A DNA stretch of 38,580 bases from NCBI RefSeq assembly GCF_900187995.1, contig NZ_FZNZ01000033.1:1-38580 (forward strand). The letters run 5' to 3'. The stretch's first letter is position 1; each line of letters begins with the position of its first letter. Under the pieces are notes generated by a model. It was not told the origin of the DNA, made no database searches, and worked only from the letters and a program-made list of their open reading frames with translations. Position numbers and translations under genes: made by a program. This DNA comes from Prevotella jejuni. Lineage in GTDB: Bacteria > Bacteroidota > Bacteroidia > Bacteroidales > Bacteroidaceae. Positions 15,660-25,196 of the stretch are shown in pieces.

Positions 15660-16680
15660 TACGATTTAAGAGGGAGTTGGAAAAAAGGAAGAGAAGAGGA
15701 AAAGCTACTCCCTCTGACAGTATTCATCATGATTGTAATTGAAAGATATTAAGTTTAATCCTACTCATGCGTGATACTCCAAACATACTTTACAGCCTTT
15801 CAATTATCTCGCTATGAAAGGAAAAACATACGCTCTGTGAGGAAAAGAACGCTAAACATTCCAAAAGGAATTGTCAATATATTTCAGTTGTCATGCCCCT
15901 CTCTCTCCGAGGAAAGGCCGAGCTTGGAACAAGAGAACGCCCTTCAACATCCGAGAACATGCCCTTCTTGCACGTTGAAGACGCCCTTCTTGGAGCAAGA
16001 AGGGCATGTTCTCAATTCATATTCGTAACTCTCTGATAACGTGCTGATTATATTCTTGTACCTTGCTAATATTCCCATCGTAAATAAAGAGCGACCTTGC
16101 TGTATTTTGTAAAGGTTTTTCATACGTATTAAGAATTACTCATATCATCACAGAAAGGTTCGCTCAACGATTCTTGGCTTAGCTTCCTCACACGTTGGGA
16201 AGGTTTATCTCTCACAGAGCACACGGAGGTCACGGAGATTTTAAGCGCACGTATTAATTCGTGGAAAGTTTTTTCTCTCACAGAGCACACGGATGAACAG
16301 AACACACAGCATTCCACAGAGACATTAAGTCAACCGATTTCACAGAACCTTACAGCCAACGTTAGCTAATCATCAACACCTAACACTCAACACTCAGCAC
16401 CCGTCTTTAGCTGTAACGCTCTGTGATATCTGTATGCCGAAGGCCTTCTGTGAGCTCGAAATTGTGCGCAAATGGGTTCTGTTAAATCTGTGAGTTCTGT
16501 GAGAGAAAAACCTCCCCAGCGTGAGAGATAAACCTCCCCAGCGTGAGAGAAAAAACACATAACGACCCACGCAAGCAGGCCAGTAGGGGTAACCTCACAT
16601 TTCACTCCCCTCCCTATGGGGGAGGGGTCGGGGGAGGGGCCACCTTGGTGTAGAGTCTTGCTCACTCTTCTTTTTTTCCC
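15660..16680. repeat. Intergenic block 15.66-16.68 kb: CCCTTCTTG hairpin, AT-rich tail copy 3, CACAG repeats, GC-rich element
   Basis: No gene is seen. At 15953-16013 a perfect 19-bp stem forms between GAGAACATGCCCTTCTTGC and its complement. The AT-rich tail shared with 2648 and 7939 follows at 16023-16200. CACAG/CTGTG repeats run 16190-16550, with a heptamer run at 16365-16403, and a leftward GC-rich element occupies 16584-16641. The 85-codon ORF at 15771-16028 runs through the hairpin and is rejected. Confidence 0.75.
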
Positions 16681-16689
16681 TCCCCTCCC

Positions 16690-16720
16690 TTGCTTTTTAA
16701 GAAAATAAACCGTATATTTG
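16690..16720 (+). promoter_or_regulatory. Bacteroidota promoter for the 16743-19372 operon
   Basis: TTG (16690-16692), a 20-base spacer, then TATATTTG (16713-16720). Transcription should start near 16727, about 16 bases before the start codon at 16743. Confidence 0.75.
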
Positions 16721-16742
16721 CGGAGAAACTACCATTGGCAAG

Positions 16743-17420
16743 ATGCAGAGACAGCAATGTGAAGGACAGAAAGGACGGGCGTGGAGCTGGGAACTAACGA
16801 TTATAATGCTGATACAACTTGTCTCGGCAGGGCTCTACGGACTGATATTTATATTAATGTATGACTCCATCCACCTGCGATGGGGACTGGGTTACGCATT
16901 GTTATGGACTGCCCTACTGTCGCCCCTCGCCCTCATGATTGCCGCACGAAAGAGTAGATGGAAACTGTATATACGTATTTACGGTGCACTGATGGCCTTT
17001 GCGCTGTGGCTAATGGCCGTTTTCTGTCAACTCTTGGGGGCCGACATCTTTCTCCCAGCCACCTGTTACTGTAAGGACGGAGACTACCTCGTAAGACGAA
17101 CGTACGACTTCTTCGACAATAAAAAGATAGGGGTTTATAAGGTGGAGGACCTGACGGAGAGGCTACAGTCTACTTATAGCTATGCGAGTCTCGACTCTAT
17201 AAAGGTGTACGAGTCGCTGAATGCCATCGCCTTCTACTGCTCGCCTCACATTGAGAAAGGCCCCTTTGGCAACAATCACATTGGTCCTATCCGTGTACTC
17301 GAACAGCTCACTGACGACCCGTTAGACTCGGTTCAGATAAAAGGAGTAGAACAACTTGCCCGCAGACGCAACCTTAAAATTGGCATCTCGCTGGTAGATT
17401 ACTTAGAAGAAAACGAATAA
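16743..17420 (+). CDS. Membrane protein of unknown function (225 aa)
   Basis: A 225-residue protein with three hydrophobic segments in the first ~100 residues (LTIIMLIQLVSAGLYGLIFI; LGYALLWTALLSPLALMIAA; YGALMAFALWLMAVFCQLLG). A soluble C-terminal domain follows (CYCKDGDYLVRRTYDFFD, then VLEQL). The layout suggests an inner-membrane protein with the C-terminal half outside the cytoplasm. The stop TAA overlaps the ATG of the next gene by one base (TAATG), so translation of the two is coupled and they probably act together. I recognise no family. Confidence 0.8.
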   Translation: MQRQQCEGQKGRAWSWELTIIMLIQLVSAGLYGLIFILMYDSIHLRWGLGYALLWTALLSPLALMIAARKSRWKLYIRIYGALMAFALWLMAVFCQLLGADIFLPATCYCKDGDYLVRRTYDFFDNKKIGVYKVEDLTERLQSTYSYASLDSIKVYESLNAIAFYCSPHIEKGPFGNNHIGPIRVLEQLTDDPLDSVQIKGVEQLARRRNLKIGISLVDYLEENE

Positions 17421-19372
17421 TGATGAACTATCCCGCACTTAAACAACATGCTTACCTCGTAGTGACTCTCCTCGCTCTAACCCTCCTTGGCAGTAGCTTC
17501 AAGGGTGGGGTGACCGATAGGGACGACTTGCCCGATAGCATTCGGATGGCCGTTGACTCACTAAACAAGTTTGGACTCTTTGCACAAACTTACCGACTGG
17601 GGACGAATGGGACGCCGTCTGCACAATACGACTATGCTGATTGGCTCAGACGAAACGCCACTGCCGACCAGTTGGCGACGATTGCTAAGACTGGCTCAAG
17701 CCCTGTCACACGCCTTTGGGCACTCAGACTGCTACTGGAGGAACCCCATCCACAAGTGGTCGACGTGCTGAAAGCGGCTGTCAATGACACCACTGAGACG
17801 CAAGAAGGATATGGCTGTCTCTACTCAAACATGCCGTTCAACCTCGCTGCCTTTAAGAACTATTACTTCGATCAGGAGAATGTTCAGACGAAGGAGACGC
17901 AGGAGGCGATAGACAGTATGGCTTTCTTTGATTTTATGAGGCGTTATGACTATGACACAGAGATACTCGAACAGCTTGAACCGAAGCCGAACTACTATGC
18001 TGCCGCTGCCGAAGCTGCTGACAGTGGACGGGTGGGTATCTTGCCGCTGTTGGTTAAGTATAAGAATCCTAACGACCGACAGCGTATCAACAGACTGCTT
18101 ATGGCCGACTTTGAAAAGGAAGGGGAGGTGTCTGCAATGTGCTATAATGCTGTCGAGACATGGGGCAAACCCGACTTTGAGGAGTATGCTAAGCATGTTT
18201 GCCAGGCTGTCATCGGTAAGCCAAAAGACTATAACTCAAACTTTTATCTGCCTCTTCTCTTCCGTTATCCAGCACCTTGGAGCTATCAACTCATCGAGAA
18301 CGTACTCGCAGGAAAGGACCGATACAGTGACATCGAGGAGTATAAGGAATACATGAAAAGTCGAGCTGACGAGGGTGAGGTGCCTCCGCTCTTCCAATCA
18401 CTATACGACAGATACATGCAAGAAAGGCGGAGTGTCAGAAGTGGAAGACCACAGACGGAGGAGTCGCGGAGGGTTCTTAAGATGGCTGTTGACGCCTTAA
18501 ACAAAGAGAGCTACTTTGCTGAAAGCGAGAAGAAGGGCACTTACCCTACCTATAGACTCGAACAGATTGACTACGCAGACTCGATATACTACAACGCTAC
18601 TACCGACCAACTGGTAGCATTAGCCACATCGAGTCCATCGCGTATCACACGCCTCTGGGCCTTACGCTTCCTATCAGAAGAACCTAACAAACATGTGCTT
18701 GGCATACTGAGAAGGGCTATCAACGACACAACAAGCGTCTGGCTGATGTCGAGAATGGGAGTACATCAGGTAGAACCATACAACCGCTTGGCCTTTCGAT
18801 ACTATAATGAAGCCAGCACAAATTGGCCAGAAGAGATGCAGACACCTATCGACAATTTGTTGTTCTTCGTCTACATGAAGCGATATGGGTATAGGGACGA
18901 CCTCCTTTGTTACCTTCGTCCGCTCAAGCGCTACCACCCCACCATTATTAAAGAGGCCGATAAGGGTAACACAGACGTGTTGACATTCCTCCTTCAATAC
19001 AAGAATCCAAACGACATAGGCCGTATCAACAAACTACTGAGGCTCGACTTGAAGAAGAATGGGAAGCAGACTGACACGGCTTACATGCTCCAAATCTTTT
19101 GGAAGAAGCCCGACTTTGAATGGTATGTGAAGACTATCTGTCTTGCAGCCGACAAGGATAAAGGGTTGTACTATGACCCTCGTTACATCTCTCTCATGTG
19201 GGACTATCCCGCACCTTGGAGTTATCATCTATTCGAGAAGATACTCTCTGGGAACGACCCCCTCACCATCAGGGATGTTGTGATGAACGTCCTAAGAGAG
19301 AAAGCAGAACAGAATGCGGTCCCAACTGCCTTCCGCCCCCTCATTGATAAGTATGGGGAGAAGGAGAGATGA
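17420..19372 (+). CDS. Secreted or lipid-anchored protein with two copies of an unrecognised ~310-aa helical domain
   Basis: A 650-residue protein with an N-terminal hydrophobic signal (LVVTLLALTLLGSS). Two homologous halves follow, residues ~38-335 and ~350-650. Shared landmarks in order: MAVDxLNK, a YAD then TxDQLxxxA, TRLWALRxLxEEP, VLxxAxNDTT, YKNPND then INxLLxxD, KPDFE(W)Y(V/A)K, YPAPWSY then (E/F)xxL. The TRLWALRFL-type helices suggest HEAT-like alpha-solenoid structure, an inference. A third copy is the separate protein at 20402-21460. It is coupled to the membrane protein before it. No enzyme motif is seen, so a scaffold, binding or immunity-type role is only speculation. Confidence 0.85.
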   Translation: MMNYPALKQHAYLVVTLLALTLLGSSFKGGVTDRDDLPDSIRMAVDSLNKFGLFAQTYRLGTNGTPSAQYDYADWLRRNATADQLATIAKTGSSPVTRLWALRLLLEEPHPQVVDVLKAAVNDTTETQEGYGCLYSNMPFNLAAFKNYYFDQENVQTKETQEAIDSMAFFDFMRRYDYDTEILEQLEPKPNYYAAAAEAADSGRVGILPLLVKYKNPNDRQRINRLLMADFEKEGEVSAMCYNAVETWGKPDFEEYAKHVCQAVIGKPKDYNSNFYLPLLFRYPAPWSYQLIENVLAGKDRYSDIEEYKEYMKSRADEGEVPPLFQSLYDRYMQERRSVRSGRPQTEESRRVLKMAVDALNKESYFAESEKKGTYPTYRLEQIDYADSIYYNATTDQLVALATSSPSRITRLWALRFLSEEPNKHVLGILRRAINDTTSVWLMSRMGVHQVEPYNRLAFRYYNEASTNWPEEMQTPIDNLLFFVYMKRYGYRDDLLCYLRPLKRYHPTIIKEADKGNTDVLTFLLQYKNPNDIGRINKLLRLDLKKNGKQTDTAYMLQIFWKKPDFEWYVKTICLAADKDKGLYYDPRYISLMWDYPAPWSYHLFEKILSGNDPLTIRDVVMNVLREKAEQNAVPTAFRPLIDKYGEKER

Positions 19373-19436
19373 GGGACCTCCCCCAGCCCTACGAGGGACC
19401 TCCCCCAGCCCCTCCGAAGGAGGGGAGCCCCCAACA
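19372..19436. repeat. GC-rich hairpin element at the stop of 17420-19372
   Basis: GGGACCTCCCCCAGCCC occurs twice, the second running into CCTCCGAAGGAGGGG, a short hairpin. The element begins at the stop codon and is followed directly by the start of the 22-bp array, the same order as at 34247-34318. Confidence 0.8.
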
Positions 19437-19486
19437 GGACATAGTTTGATATGGTTGGATAAACTCTTCTTCCTACTTTCATCACG

Positions 19487-19760
19487 TTATCTATTAAAGA
19501 CCCTCACCTTATTTATTAAAGTCCCCCACGTTATCTATTCAATATCCCCACGTTATCTGTTCAACATCCCCAGCTTATCTATTCAACATCCCCACCTTAT
19601 TTATTAAAGTCCCCCACGTTATCTGTTCAACAATCCCAGCTTATCTGTTCAACATCCCCACCTTATTTATTAAAGTACCCCACGTTATCTGTTCAACAAT
19701 CCCACGTTATCTGTTCAACATCTCCACGTTATCTGTTCAACATCTCCACCTTATTTATTA
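19487..19760. repeat. Tandem array, period exactly 22 bp, 12 full units
   Basis: Every unit starts TTAT from 19487 to 19751 in exact 22-bp steps. Two unit types mix: TTATCTGTTCAACATCCCCA-like and TTATTTATTAAAGTCCCCCA-like. No spacers and no coding frame. It lies between the GC-rich element after the two-domain protein and the 44-bp array, whose period is double. Confidence 0.95.
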
Positions 19761-19769
19761 TATAGTTAT

Positions 19770-20385
19770 ACTCCTTCAACATTTGTCATTATGTCATTAT
19801 GTCTTCAAAAAAATATCTGTCTCCATTTGTCACTATGTTATTCTGTCTTAAAGAAAACATCTGTCTCCATTTGTCATTATGTTATGCTGTCTTAAAGAAA
19901 ACATCTGTCTCCATCTGTCACTATGTTATTATGTCTTAAAGAAAACATCTGTCTCCATTTGTCATTATGTCATTATGTCTTAAAAAGAATATCTGTCTCC
20001 ATTTGTCATTATGTCATTATGTCTTAAAAAGAATATCTGTCTCCATTTGTCATTATGTCATTATGTCTAAAAAAGTACATCTGTCTCCATTTGTCATTAT
20101 GTCATTATGTCTAAAAAAGAATATCTGTCTCCATTTGTCATTATGTCATTATGTCTAAAAAAGTACATCTGTCTCCATTTGTCATTATGTCATTATGTCT
20201 AAAAAAGTACATCTGTCTCCATTTGTCATTATGTCATTATGTCTTAAAGAAAACATCTGTCTCCATTTGTCACTATGTCATTATGTCTTAAAGAAAACAT
20301 CTGTCTCCATCTGTCACTATGTTATTCTGTCTTAAAGAAAACATCTGTCTCCATCTGTCATTATGTCATTATGTCTTCAAAATAA
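19770..20385. repeat. Tandem array, period 44 bp, about 14 units
   Basis: GTCTT(A/C) recurs at 19801, 19845, 19889, 19933, 19977, 20021 and onward in 44-bp steps. Units carry ATCTGTCTCCATTTGTCATT and ATGTCATTATGTCT with an A-rich joint. The family also occurs at 3180-3525. The array leads directly into the start of the next gene, whose first codons continue the same sequence style. Confidence 0.95.
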
Positions 20386-20401
20386 ATCCCATCTGTTAAA
20401 T

Positions 20402-21460
20402 ATGTCTTACTCTGTTACCCTGTCTCCCATACCCTGTCACCCTCTATCCACGGGTCATTCTGTCTTCAAGAGGGCTGCGCACGCCATCCTGTCGTTGCTC
20501 CTTTTGGTTCTTTTTGTCGGTAGCCATAGCGCATGTGCACGACCATCAGCACAGCTGTCTGACACCGCCAAGATAGCTCTCGACTCCCTCCACCGCTGCC
20601 GTTACATGGCTCTTACACGAGGGATAGGCGTCGCTGGCACACCATCCAAGCAATTTGTCTATGCCAACCAACTAAGTCGTCACACCACAACCGACCAGTT
20701 AGTCGTCATTGCCAACACCGACACGTCGCACATAGCACGCTTGTGGGCCTTCCGAGTCCTACTCTATAAGGGTGATACACAGGTACTTGACGTATTGAGA
20801 CAGGCATTCAGCGACACGACACACGTAGAATTCATGTCTGGTTGTAGCGGCTATGATGAGCCCTACAACCGTGCTGCTATCATCGTCTACGGCTACGACT
20901 CCAGCCTACTCCAGCTCTCCGACCCCCTACGTAACGCCCTCGATAGCCTCATCTTCTTCGACTACTCGAAGCCACATGGGTTTGCTGATGGGTTGGTAAT
21001 AGACTTCAAACCCCACAAGACCTACTATACCACGGTTGTTGAGCAGGCCGACAAAGGCAACGATGCCATCCTTCCTCTCCTCGCAAAGTATAAGAACCCC
21101 AACGACCGCGAGCGTCTGAACAGGTTACTGAAAGCCAATATGAAACGAGAGGGAATGGCCAGCGACGCAGGATGTGAGGCCGTCACCACATGGAACGACC
21201 CCTCTTTTGAATGGTATGCCAAGGCCGCCTGCCATGCCGCCCTCAGTCAGCAAGACGCCTACGTAGACGGTATCCTCCCCTTGCTATGGGCTTATCCCTC
21301 CGCATGGAGCCGTCAGCTCTTCCAAAAGATACTCTCCCCAACAGCCGACTCCTTCAACCGGGAGGCAGCCATAGAGTTCCTCTCACAACAAGCCAAGGCC
21401 CACCCCATTCCCCCCACCTTCCGTCCCCTGTATGAGAGATATGTGAGGGGAAGGAGGTAA
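20402..21460 (+). CDS. Single-domain paralogue of the two-domain protein, with repeat-derived N-terminus
   Basis: A 352-residue protein from the Met at 20402; the frame is open from 20363, but that part lies in the 44-bp array. Residues 1-24 are encoded by 22-bp repeat-like DNA (TCTGTTACCCTGTCTCCCAT, then TCATTCTGTCTTCAAG). A hydrophobic export signal follows (HAILSLLLLVLFVGSHSACA). The mature part carries the domain seen twice at 17420-19372: TTDQLVVIA, ARLWAFRVLL, VLRQAFSDTT, LLAKYKNPNDRERLNRLL, FEWYAKAAC, YPSAWSRQLFQKIL. No promoter is seen, because arrays occupy the upstream kilobase. It may be transcribed with the upstream operon or from within the repeats. Function is unknown. Confidence 0.8.
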   Translation: MSYSVTLSPIPCHPLSTGHSVFKRAAHAILSLLLLVLFVGSHSACARPSAQLSDTAKIALDSLHRCRYMALTRGIGVAGTPSKQFVYANQLSRHTTTDQLVVIANTDTSHIARLWAFRVLLYKGDTQVLDVLRQAFSDTTHVEFMSGCSGYDEPYNRAAIIVYGYDSSLLQLSDPLRNALDSLIFFDYSKPHGFADGLVIDFKPHKTYYTTVVEQADKGNDAILPLLAKYKNPNDRERLNRLLKANMKREGMASDAGCEAVTTWNDPSFEWYAKAACHAALSQQDAYVDGILPLLWAYPSAWSRQLFQKILSPTADSFNREAAIEFLSQQAKAHPIPPTFRPLYERYVRGRR

Positions 21461-23326
21461 CGCTCCGTTTCGTAAGTCGAAGTTTACGAGCTTTCGCTAT
21501 ATTCATGGTTCTTGTGAGGAATAAAGTGATAGGACTTGATTAATAAAGAAAAGGTTCTATCTAAGAACTTTATAGTCACCTCTCCTGATGAGATGACACA
21601 CAAACAACTCGCTGCAGAGTTTTTTCTCTCACAGAGCGCACAGAGTTCACAGAGTTTTTGGTGCACAGTTTCGAGCCCACAGAACGCCTCCGGCATACAG
21701 AGAACACAGAGCGTTACTGCTAAAGAAGGGTGTTGAGTGATAGTTGTTAGGTGTTGATGATTAACTATAAAGGTATCGAGGTAAGACCACAACAGCATAA
21801 CAACGCAAGCAGCGAAGTAGGGGTAACCTCGGTAATCACTCCCCTCTCCATTCGGAGAGGGGCTGGGGGTGAGGCTTCCAGAAGGCCTCCGGCATACAGA
21901 GTTGACAGAGCGTTACTGCTAATGTAGATACTAATAAGGGGGCAACACGAAGCCTACATCCTTCTTATAAGGGTATCTCGGTAATCACGCCCCTTCCCTT
22001 CGGGGGAGGGGACGGGGGAGGGGCCATCATCTTTCTGAACCCTGTGTGGTCTGTTCTTCTGTGTTCTTCTGTGAGAAATAGAACGCTCCCAATGTATGAT
22101 ACAACACACAAACAACTCGCTGCAGAGTTTTATCTCTCACAGAGCACACAGAGTTAACAGAGCCTTTTTTGCGCACATTTTGAGCCCACAGAACGCCTCC
22201 GGCATACAGAGTTCACAGAGCATTACTGCCAAAGAAGGATGTTGGGAGATAGTTGTTAGGTGTTGATGATTAGCCATAGGGGTATCTCGGTGATCACTCC
22301 CCTTCCCTTCGGGGGAGGGGAAGGGGGAGGGGCCATCATCTTTCTGAACCCTGTGTGTTCTGTTCTTCTGTGTAAATCTGTGAGAAATAGAACGCACCCT
22401 CCATGTGAGAAAGAACGCTTGAGAGTTGCTGGGGAGTTTTATCTCTCACAGAGCACACAGAGTTCACGGAGCTTTTAGGCGCACAGTTTCGAGCCCACAG
22501 AAGGCCTTCGGCATACAGAGAACACAGAGCGTTACTGCTGAAGGTTGGGTAAAAATTGGGAAAGAGGAGAATTTATAGAGTAATAAAAAATCATTACATT
22601 GTAGAGAAAGAAACATCCTCTAAATAAGCGTTTAACGTACCTTACAATTACTTTTATAACCTACACGAAATCAAGATGTTACGAATAGCGATTAAGAACA
22701 CGCCCTTCTTGCTTGTAGAAGACGCCCTTCTTGGACCAAGAAGGGCATGTTCTTGAACGTTAAAGAGCCTCTTCTTGCATCAAGCTCGGCCCCGTCTCGA
22801 TAAGAGAGGATAATTACCAGAAAGTTGGCCCCTCCCCCGGCCCCTCCCCCGAAGGGAAGGGGAGTGATCACCGAGATACCCCTATGGCGAGGATGTAGGC
22901 TTCCTGTTACCCCTTGTTCGGTGTCTACGATAGCTGAAACGTTCTGTGAGTTCTGTATGCCGGAGGCCTTCTGTGGGATCGAAATAGTGCGCCAAAAGGT
23001 TCTGTTAAATCTGTGAGTCCTGTGAGAGATAAAACTCCCCAAGAACTGTGTTAGCAGCCTAATAGGGGTAACCTCACATACTACGCCCCTCCCTGCGGGG
23101 GAGGGGTTGGGGGAGGGGCCACTATCTTGTGGGTTCGAAACTGTGCGCAAAAAGGGTCTGTTAAATCTGTGAGTTCTGTGAGAGAAAGAACTCCCCAGCG
23201 TAAGAGAAAAACCTCCCCAGCGTGAGAGAAAGAACACATAAAGACCCACGCAAGCAGGCCAATAGGGGTAACCTCACATATCACTCCCCTCCCTACGGGG
23301 GAGGGGCCGGGGGAGGGGCCACCGTA
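21461..23326. repeat. Intergenic repeat block 21.5-23.3 kb
   Basis: No gene is seen. CACAG hairpin halves lie at 21610-21720, 22125-22215, 22435-22535, 22925-23035 and 23125-23225. Heptamer runs lie near 21725-21775 and 22245-22275. GC-rich elements lie leftward at 21818-21875, 21967-22024, 22276-22334, 23063-23120 and 23263-23320, and rightward at 22827-22885. A CCCTTCTTG hairpin has arms at 22694-22711 and 22737-22754. 22545-22690 is AT-rich sequence in which I see nothing. The 185-codon minus-strand ORF at 22692-23249 is a read-through of repeats. Confidence 0.8.
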
Positions 23327-23402
23327 CACACTCTCTTACTCTGTTACTCTCTCTCCCCTACTCTGTTACTCTGTCTTCTCCTACCCACGGTTCTCCTGTC
23401 TC
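23327..23402. repeat. Short 22-bp tandem array abutting the 3' end of the GHL10 gene
   Basis: Units starting TCTGTTACTCTCTCTCCCCT and TCTGTTACTCTGTCTTCTCC follow at 22-bp spacing, then CCCACGGTTCTCCTGTCTCT. It ends at the stop codon of the minus-strand gene (23403). The units resemble the DNA that encodes the first residues of the protein at 20402. Confidence 0.6.
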
Positions 23403-25103
23403 TCACATACCCCGTCTAACCATGAAATATCCCACTCGGAAGCTGCGTTTCTTACGTCCCCAGACTTGAAGGGAGTACATGCCATTGGGCAGCGAGGCGA
23501 TGTTCAGCTGGTTATTGTGTATGGTCTTTGCCTTGACAGAGCGCACAGCCGACCCCTGCAAGGTAAGGACAACATAATGGTCGGCATCCGTCAGCTTAGC
23601 AGCAGCAGGCAGACTGAGCGTGTTACCATCGTTGGCAAGCAAGGAGACATGCGACGGAGCGAGCGAAACAGCGTTATCGACCTCCTGCAAGGCAGGCGTC
23701 TCAACGCCATAACGACTCATTCCCCTCACAGCGAAGAAGAGGTCGGGACTGACATTCTTCAGCCTCAGCGACTGTCCGACAAAGCGTGCGAAGAGCAAGT
23801 TACGAGGGTCATCAGTGTCGACAGGATAGGTGTTGCTGACATAAATATTATAGTATGGAGCCACCGATTTCCACCTTATTACCACCGACTTATCGTCGTT
23901 TCTCACCACCAGCGACGCCCCTGCAGCAACAGGCGCATCCCCCATTGTCGCAGTCGTCAGCATCGCATGAGGGAGAGCCAACGCCGCATTAAACTGCTTC
24001 TCAAAGTCGTAGACCCCCTGCTTGTTGCTTGTGAGGAAGAGAGAACGGAAATGAGCGTGTCCCGCACCGAGGTTACGACTGACGTACATCTGGCGTGTCA
24101 GGTCGCTTAAAGTCCAATTTCCCTCTCGTGGATCGAGGAAGTAAGTACCCAAGCCAGAGACGATCTCACGCTGATAACGGTTCTCCATCCAGTCGGCAAG
24201 GAACGGGTAATAATTGTCACCACGGAAGTATTGCATCGGATAAAGCTGGTCCATCAACCCCTGTCGAAGCCATTCTTGTGCCTCCTGAGACACCCTGTCG
24301 TGTGCATTGAAATTCTTTGAACTATATCGACCGAGGTCGGCATGCTTCCCAATAGGCGAGCACGACATCTTCACCCATGGTTTGATAGCCTTCACCTCAT
24401 CGTGGATAGCCCTAACGATGGCCGTTATGTTGCTACGACGCTGGTCGGGTGTGTCACCCAGACGATAGGAAGGACGGGGCCAGCCATCGGGGTATCGGAT
24501 GTAATCAAGGTTGATTCCATCGACATCATAATTCCTTACAATCTCCCCACAGATACTTGCCAAATAGGGAGCCACAGACGGGTCGGAGGGGTCGAGATAC
24601 GCCCCTGTGGAGAAGCTACGTATGCGGAAGCCCTTTTTCATCAGTGTCCTGCACCCAAGCGAACCCTTTGCACCTACCGGAATAGTGGCTATCCAGGCGT
24701 GAATCTCCATCCCTCGCTTGTGACACTCGGCCACTGCGAAGGCCAGCGGGTCGTAGTCACCACCCGGCACGCCGCCCTCTACGCCCGTAATACACTTGTC
24801 CCATGGTTCGAGAGCAGACGGGTAAATCGTTGCCGCACGCACTCGTGCCTGCAAGAGGACGGTGTTGATATTTGCCTTCTGGTATTTGTCGAGGATATCG
24901 ACGAGCTCTTGTTTCTGTTGCTCAATGCGCTCCGGCGACGTAGCGTAGGTCTTTGGCCAATCGAGGTTGGCAAGTGTTGTCAACCAGACGGCACGTGTCT
25001 CGCGCTTAGGCATAGCCGTTGTGAGATAGTCAACAAGACTTGTTTGTGCCTGTGAAGTAATCGTTATAACACAAAGGAACGTAAGTAAAATGAGCTTCTT
25101 CAT
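23403..25103 (-). CDS. Secreted glycoside-hydrolase-like family 10 (GHL10, DUF187) protein
   Basis: A 566-residue protein. A signal peptide (MKKLILLTFLCVITITSQAQ) leads into a TIM-barrel-like GHL10 domain, residues ~33-375: RETRAVWLTTLANLDW, INTVLLQARVRAATIYPS, YDPLAFAVAECHKRGMEIHAW, YDVDGINLDYIRYP and WVKMSCSPIG. Members are thought to cleave or bind cell-wall-type glycans, but activity is poorly established. Residues ~385-465 look fibronectin-III-like. The end (IASLPNGMYSLQVWG, then FRVGYFMVRR) resembles a type IX secretion C-terminal domain, though shorter motifs only. It has its own promoter at 25166-25196. The last residues meet a 22-bp repeat array. Confidence 0.88.
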   Translation of the reverse strand: MKKLILLTFLCVITITSQAQTSLVDYLTTAMPKRETRAVWLTTLANLDWPKTYATSPERIEQQKQELVDILDKYQKANINTVLLQARVRAATIYPSALEPWDKCITGVEGGVPGGDYDPLAFAVAECHKRGMEIHAWIATIPVGAKGSLGCRTLMKKGFRIRSFSTGAYLDPSDPSVAPYLASICGEIVRNYDVDGINLDYIRYPDGWPRPSYRLGDTPDQRRSNITAIVRAIHDEVKAIKPWVKMSCSPIGKHADLGRYSSKNFNAHDRVSQEAQEWLRQGLMDQLYPMQYFRGDNYYPFLADWMENRYQREIVSGLGTYFLDPREGNWTLSDLTRQMYVSRNLGAGHAHFRSLFLTSNKQGVYDFEKQFNAALALPHAMLTTATMGDAPVAAGASLVVRNDDKSVVIRWKSVAPYYNIYVSNTYPVDTDDPRNLLFARFVGQSLRLKNVSPDLFFAVRGMSRYGVETPALQEVDNAVSLAPSHVSLLANDGNTLSLPAAAKLTDADHYVVLTLQGSAVRSVKAKTIHNNQLNIASLPNGMYSLQVWGRKKRSFRVGYFMVRRGM

Positions 25104-25165
25104 ATATAAGTTTGATGATATGACGTGATTGTCTTAATAATAATCTACCCCTTTCTTTTCGGTTG

Positions 25166-25196
25166 CAAAGGTAGGCATAAATGGTTAGATGGCAAA
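25166..25196 (-). promoter_or_regulatory. Consensus Bacteroidota promoter for the GHL10 gene
   Basis: TTTG (25196-25193), 19-base spacer, TACCTTTG (25173-25166) on the minus strand: a full match. Transcription should start near 25158, leaving a ~55-base leader. Confidence 0.88.

Noticed and set aside
15771..16028. 85-codon plus-strand ORF
   Set aside because: Its second half is the CCCTTCTTG hairpin read as protein; the same peptide style appears wherever that hairpin occurs.
19487..20385. Possible CRISPR array
   Set aside because: Units are contiguous at 22 or 44 bp with no unique spacers between identical repeats, and no cas genes are near.
21460..21495. Hairpin CGTAA/TTACG after the paralogue gene as a terminator
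   Set aside because: Stem is only about 5 bp and no T-run follows.
22692..23249. 185-codon minus-strand ORF
   Set aside because: It spans hairpin, CACAG and GC-rich repeats; its peptide (RTHRFNR, PSPNPSPAGRG) recurs in many repeat blocks in the window, so it is a repeat artefact.
24342..25055. 237-codon plus-strand ORF, and 214-codon ORF at 23466-24110
   Set aside because: Both are antisense to the GHL10 gene, which has clear domains, a signal peptide and a promoter.
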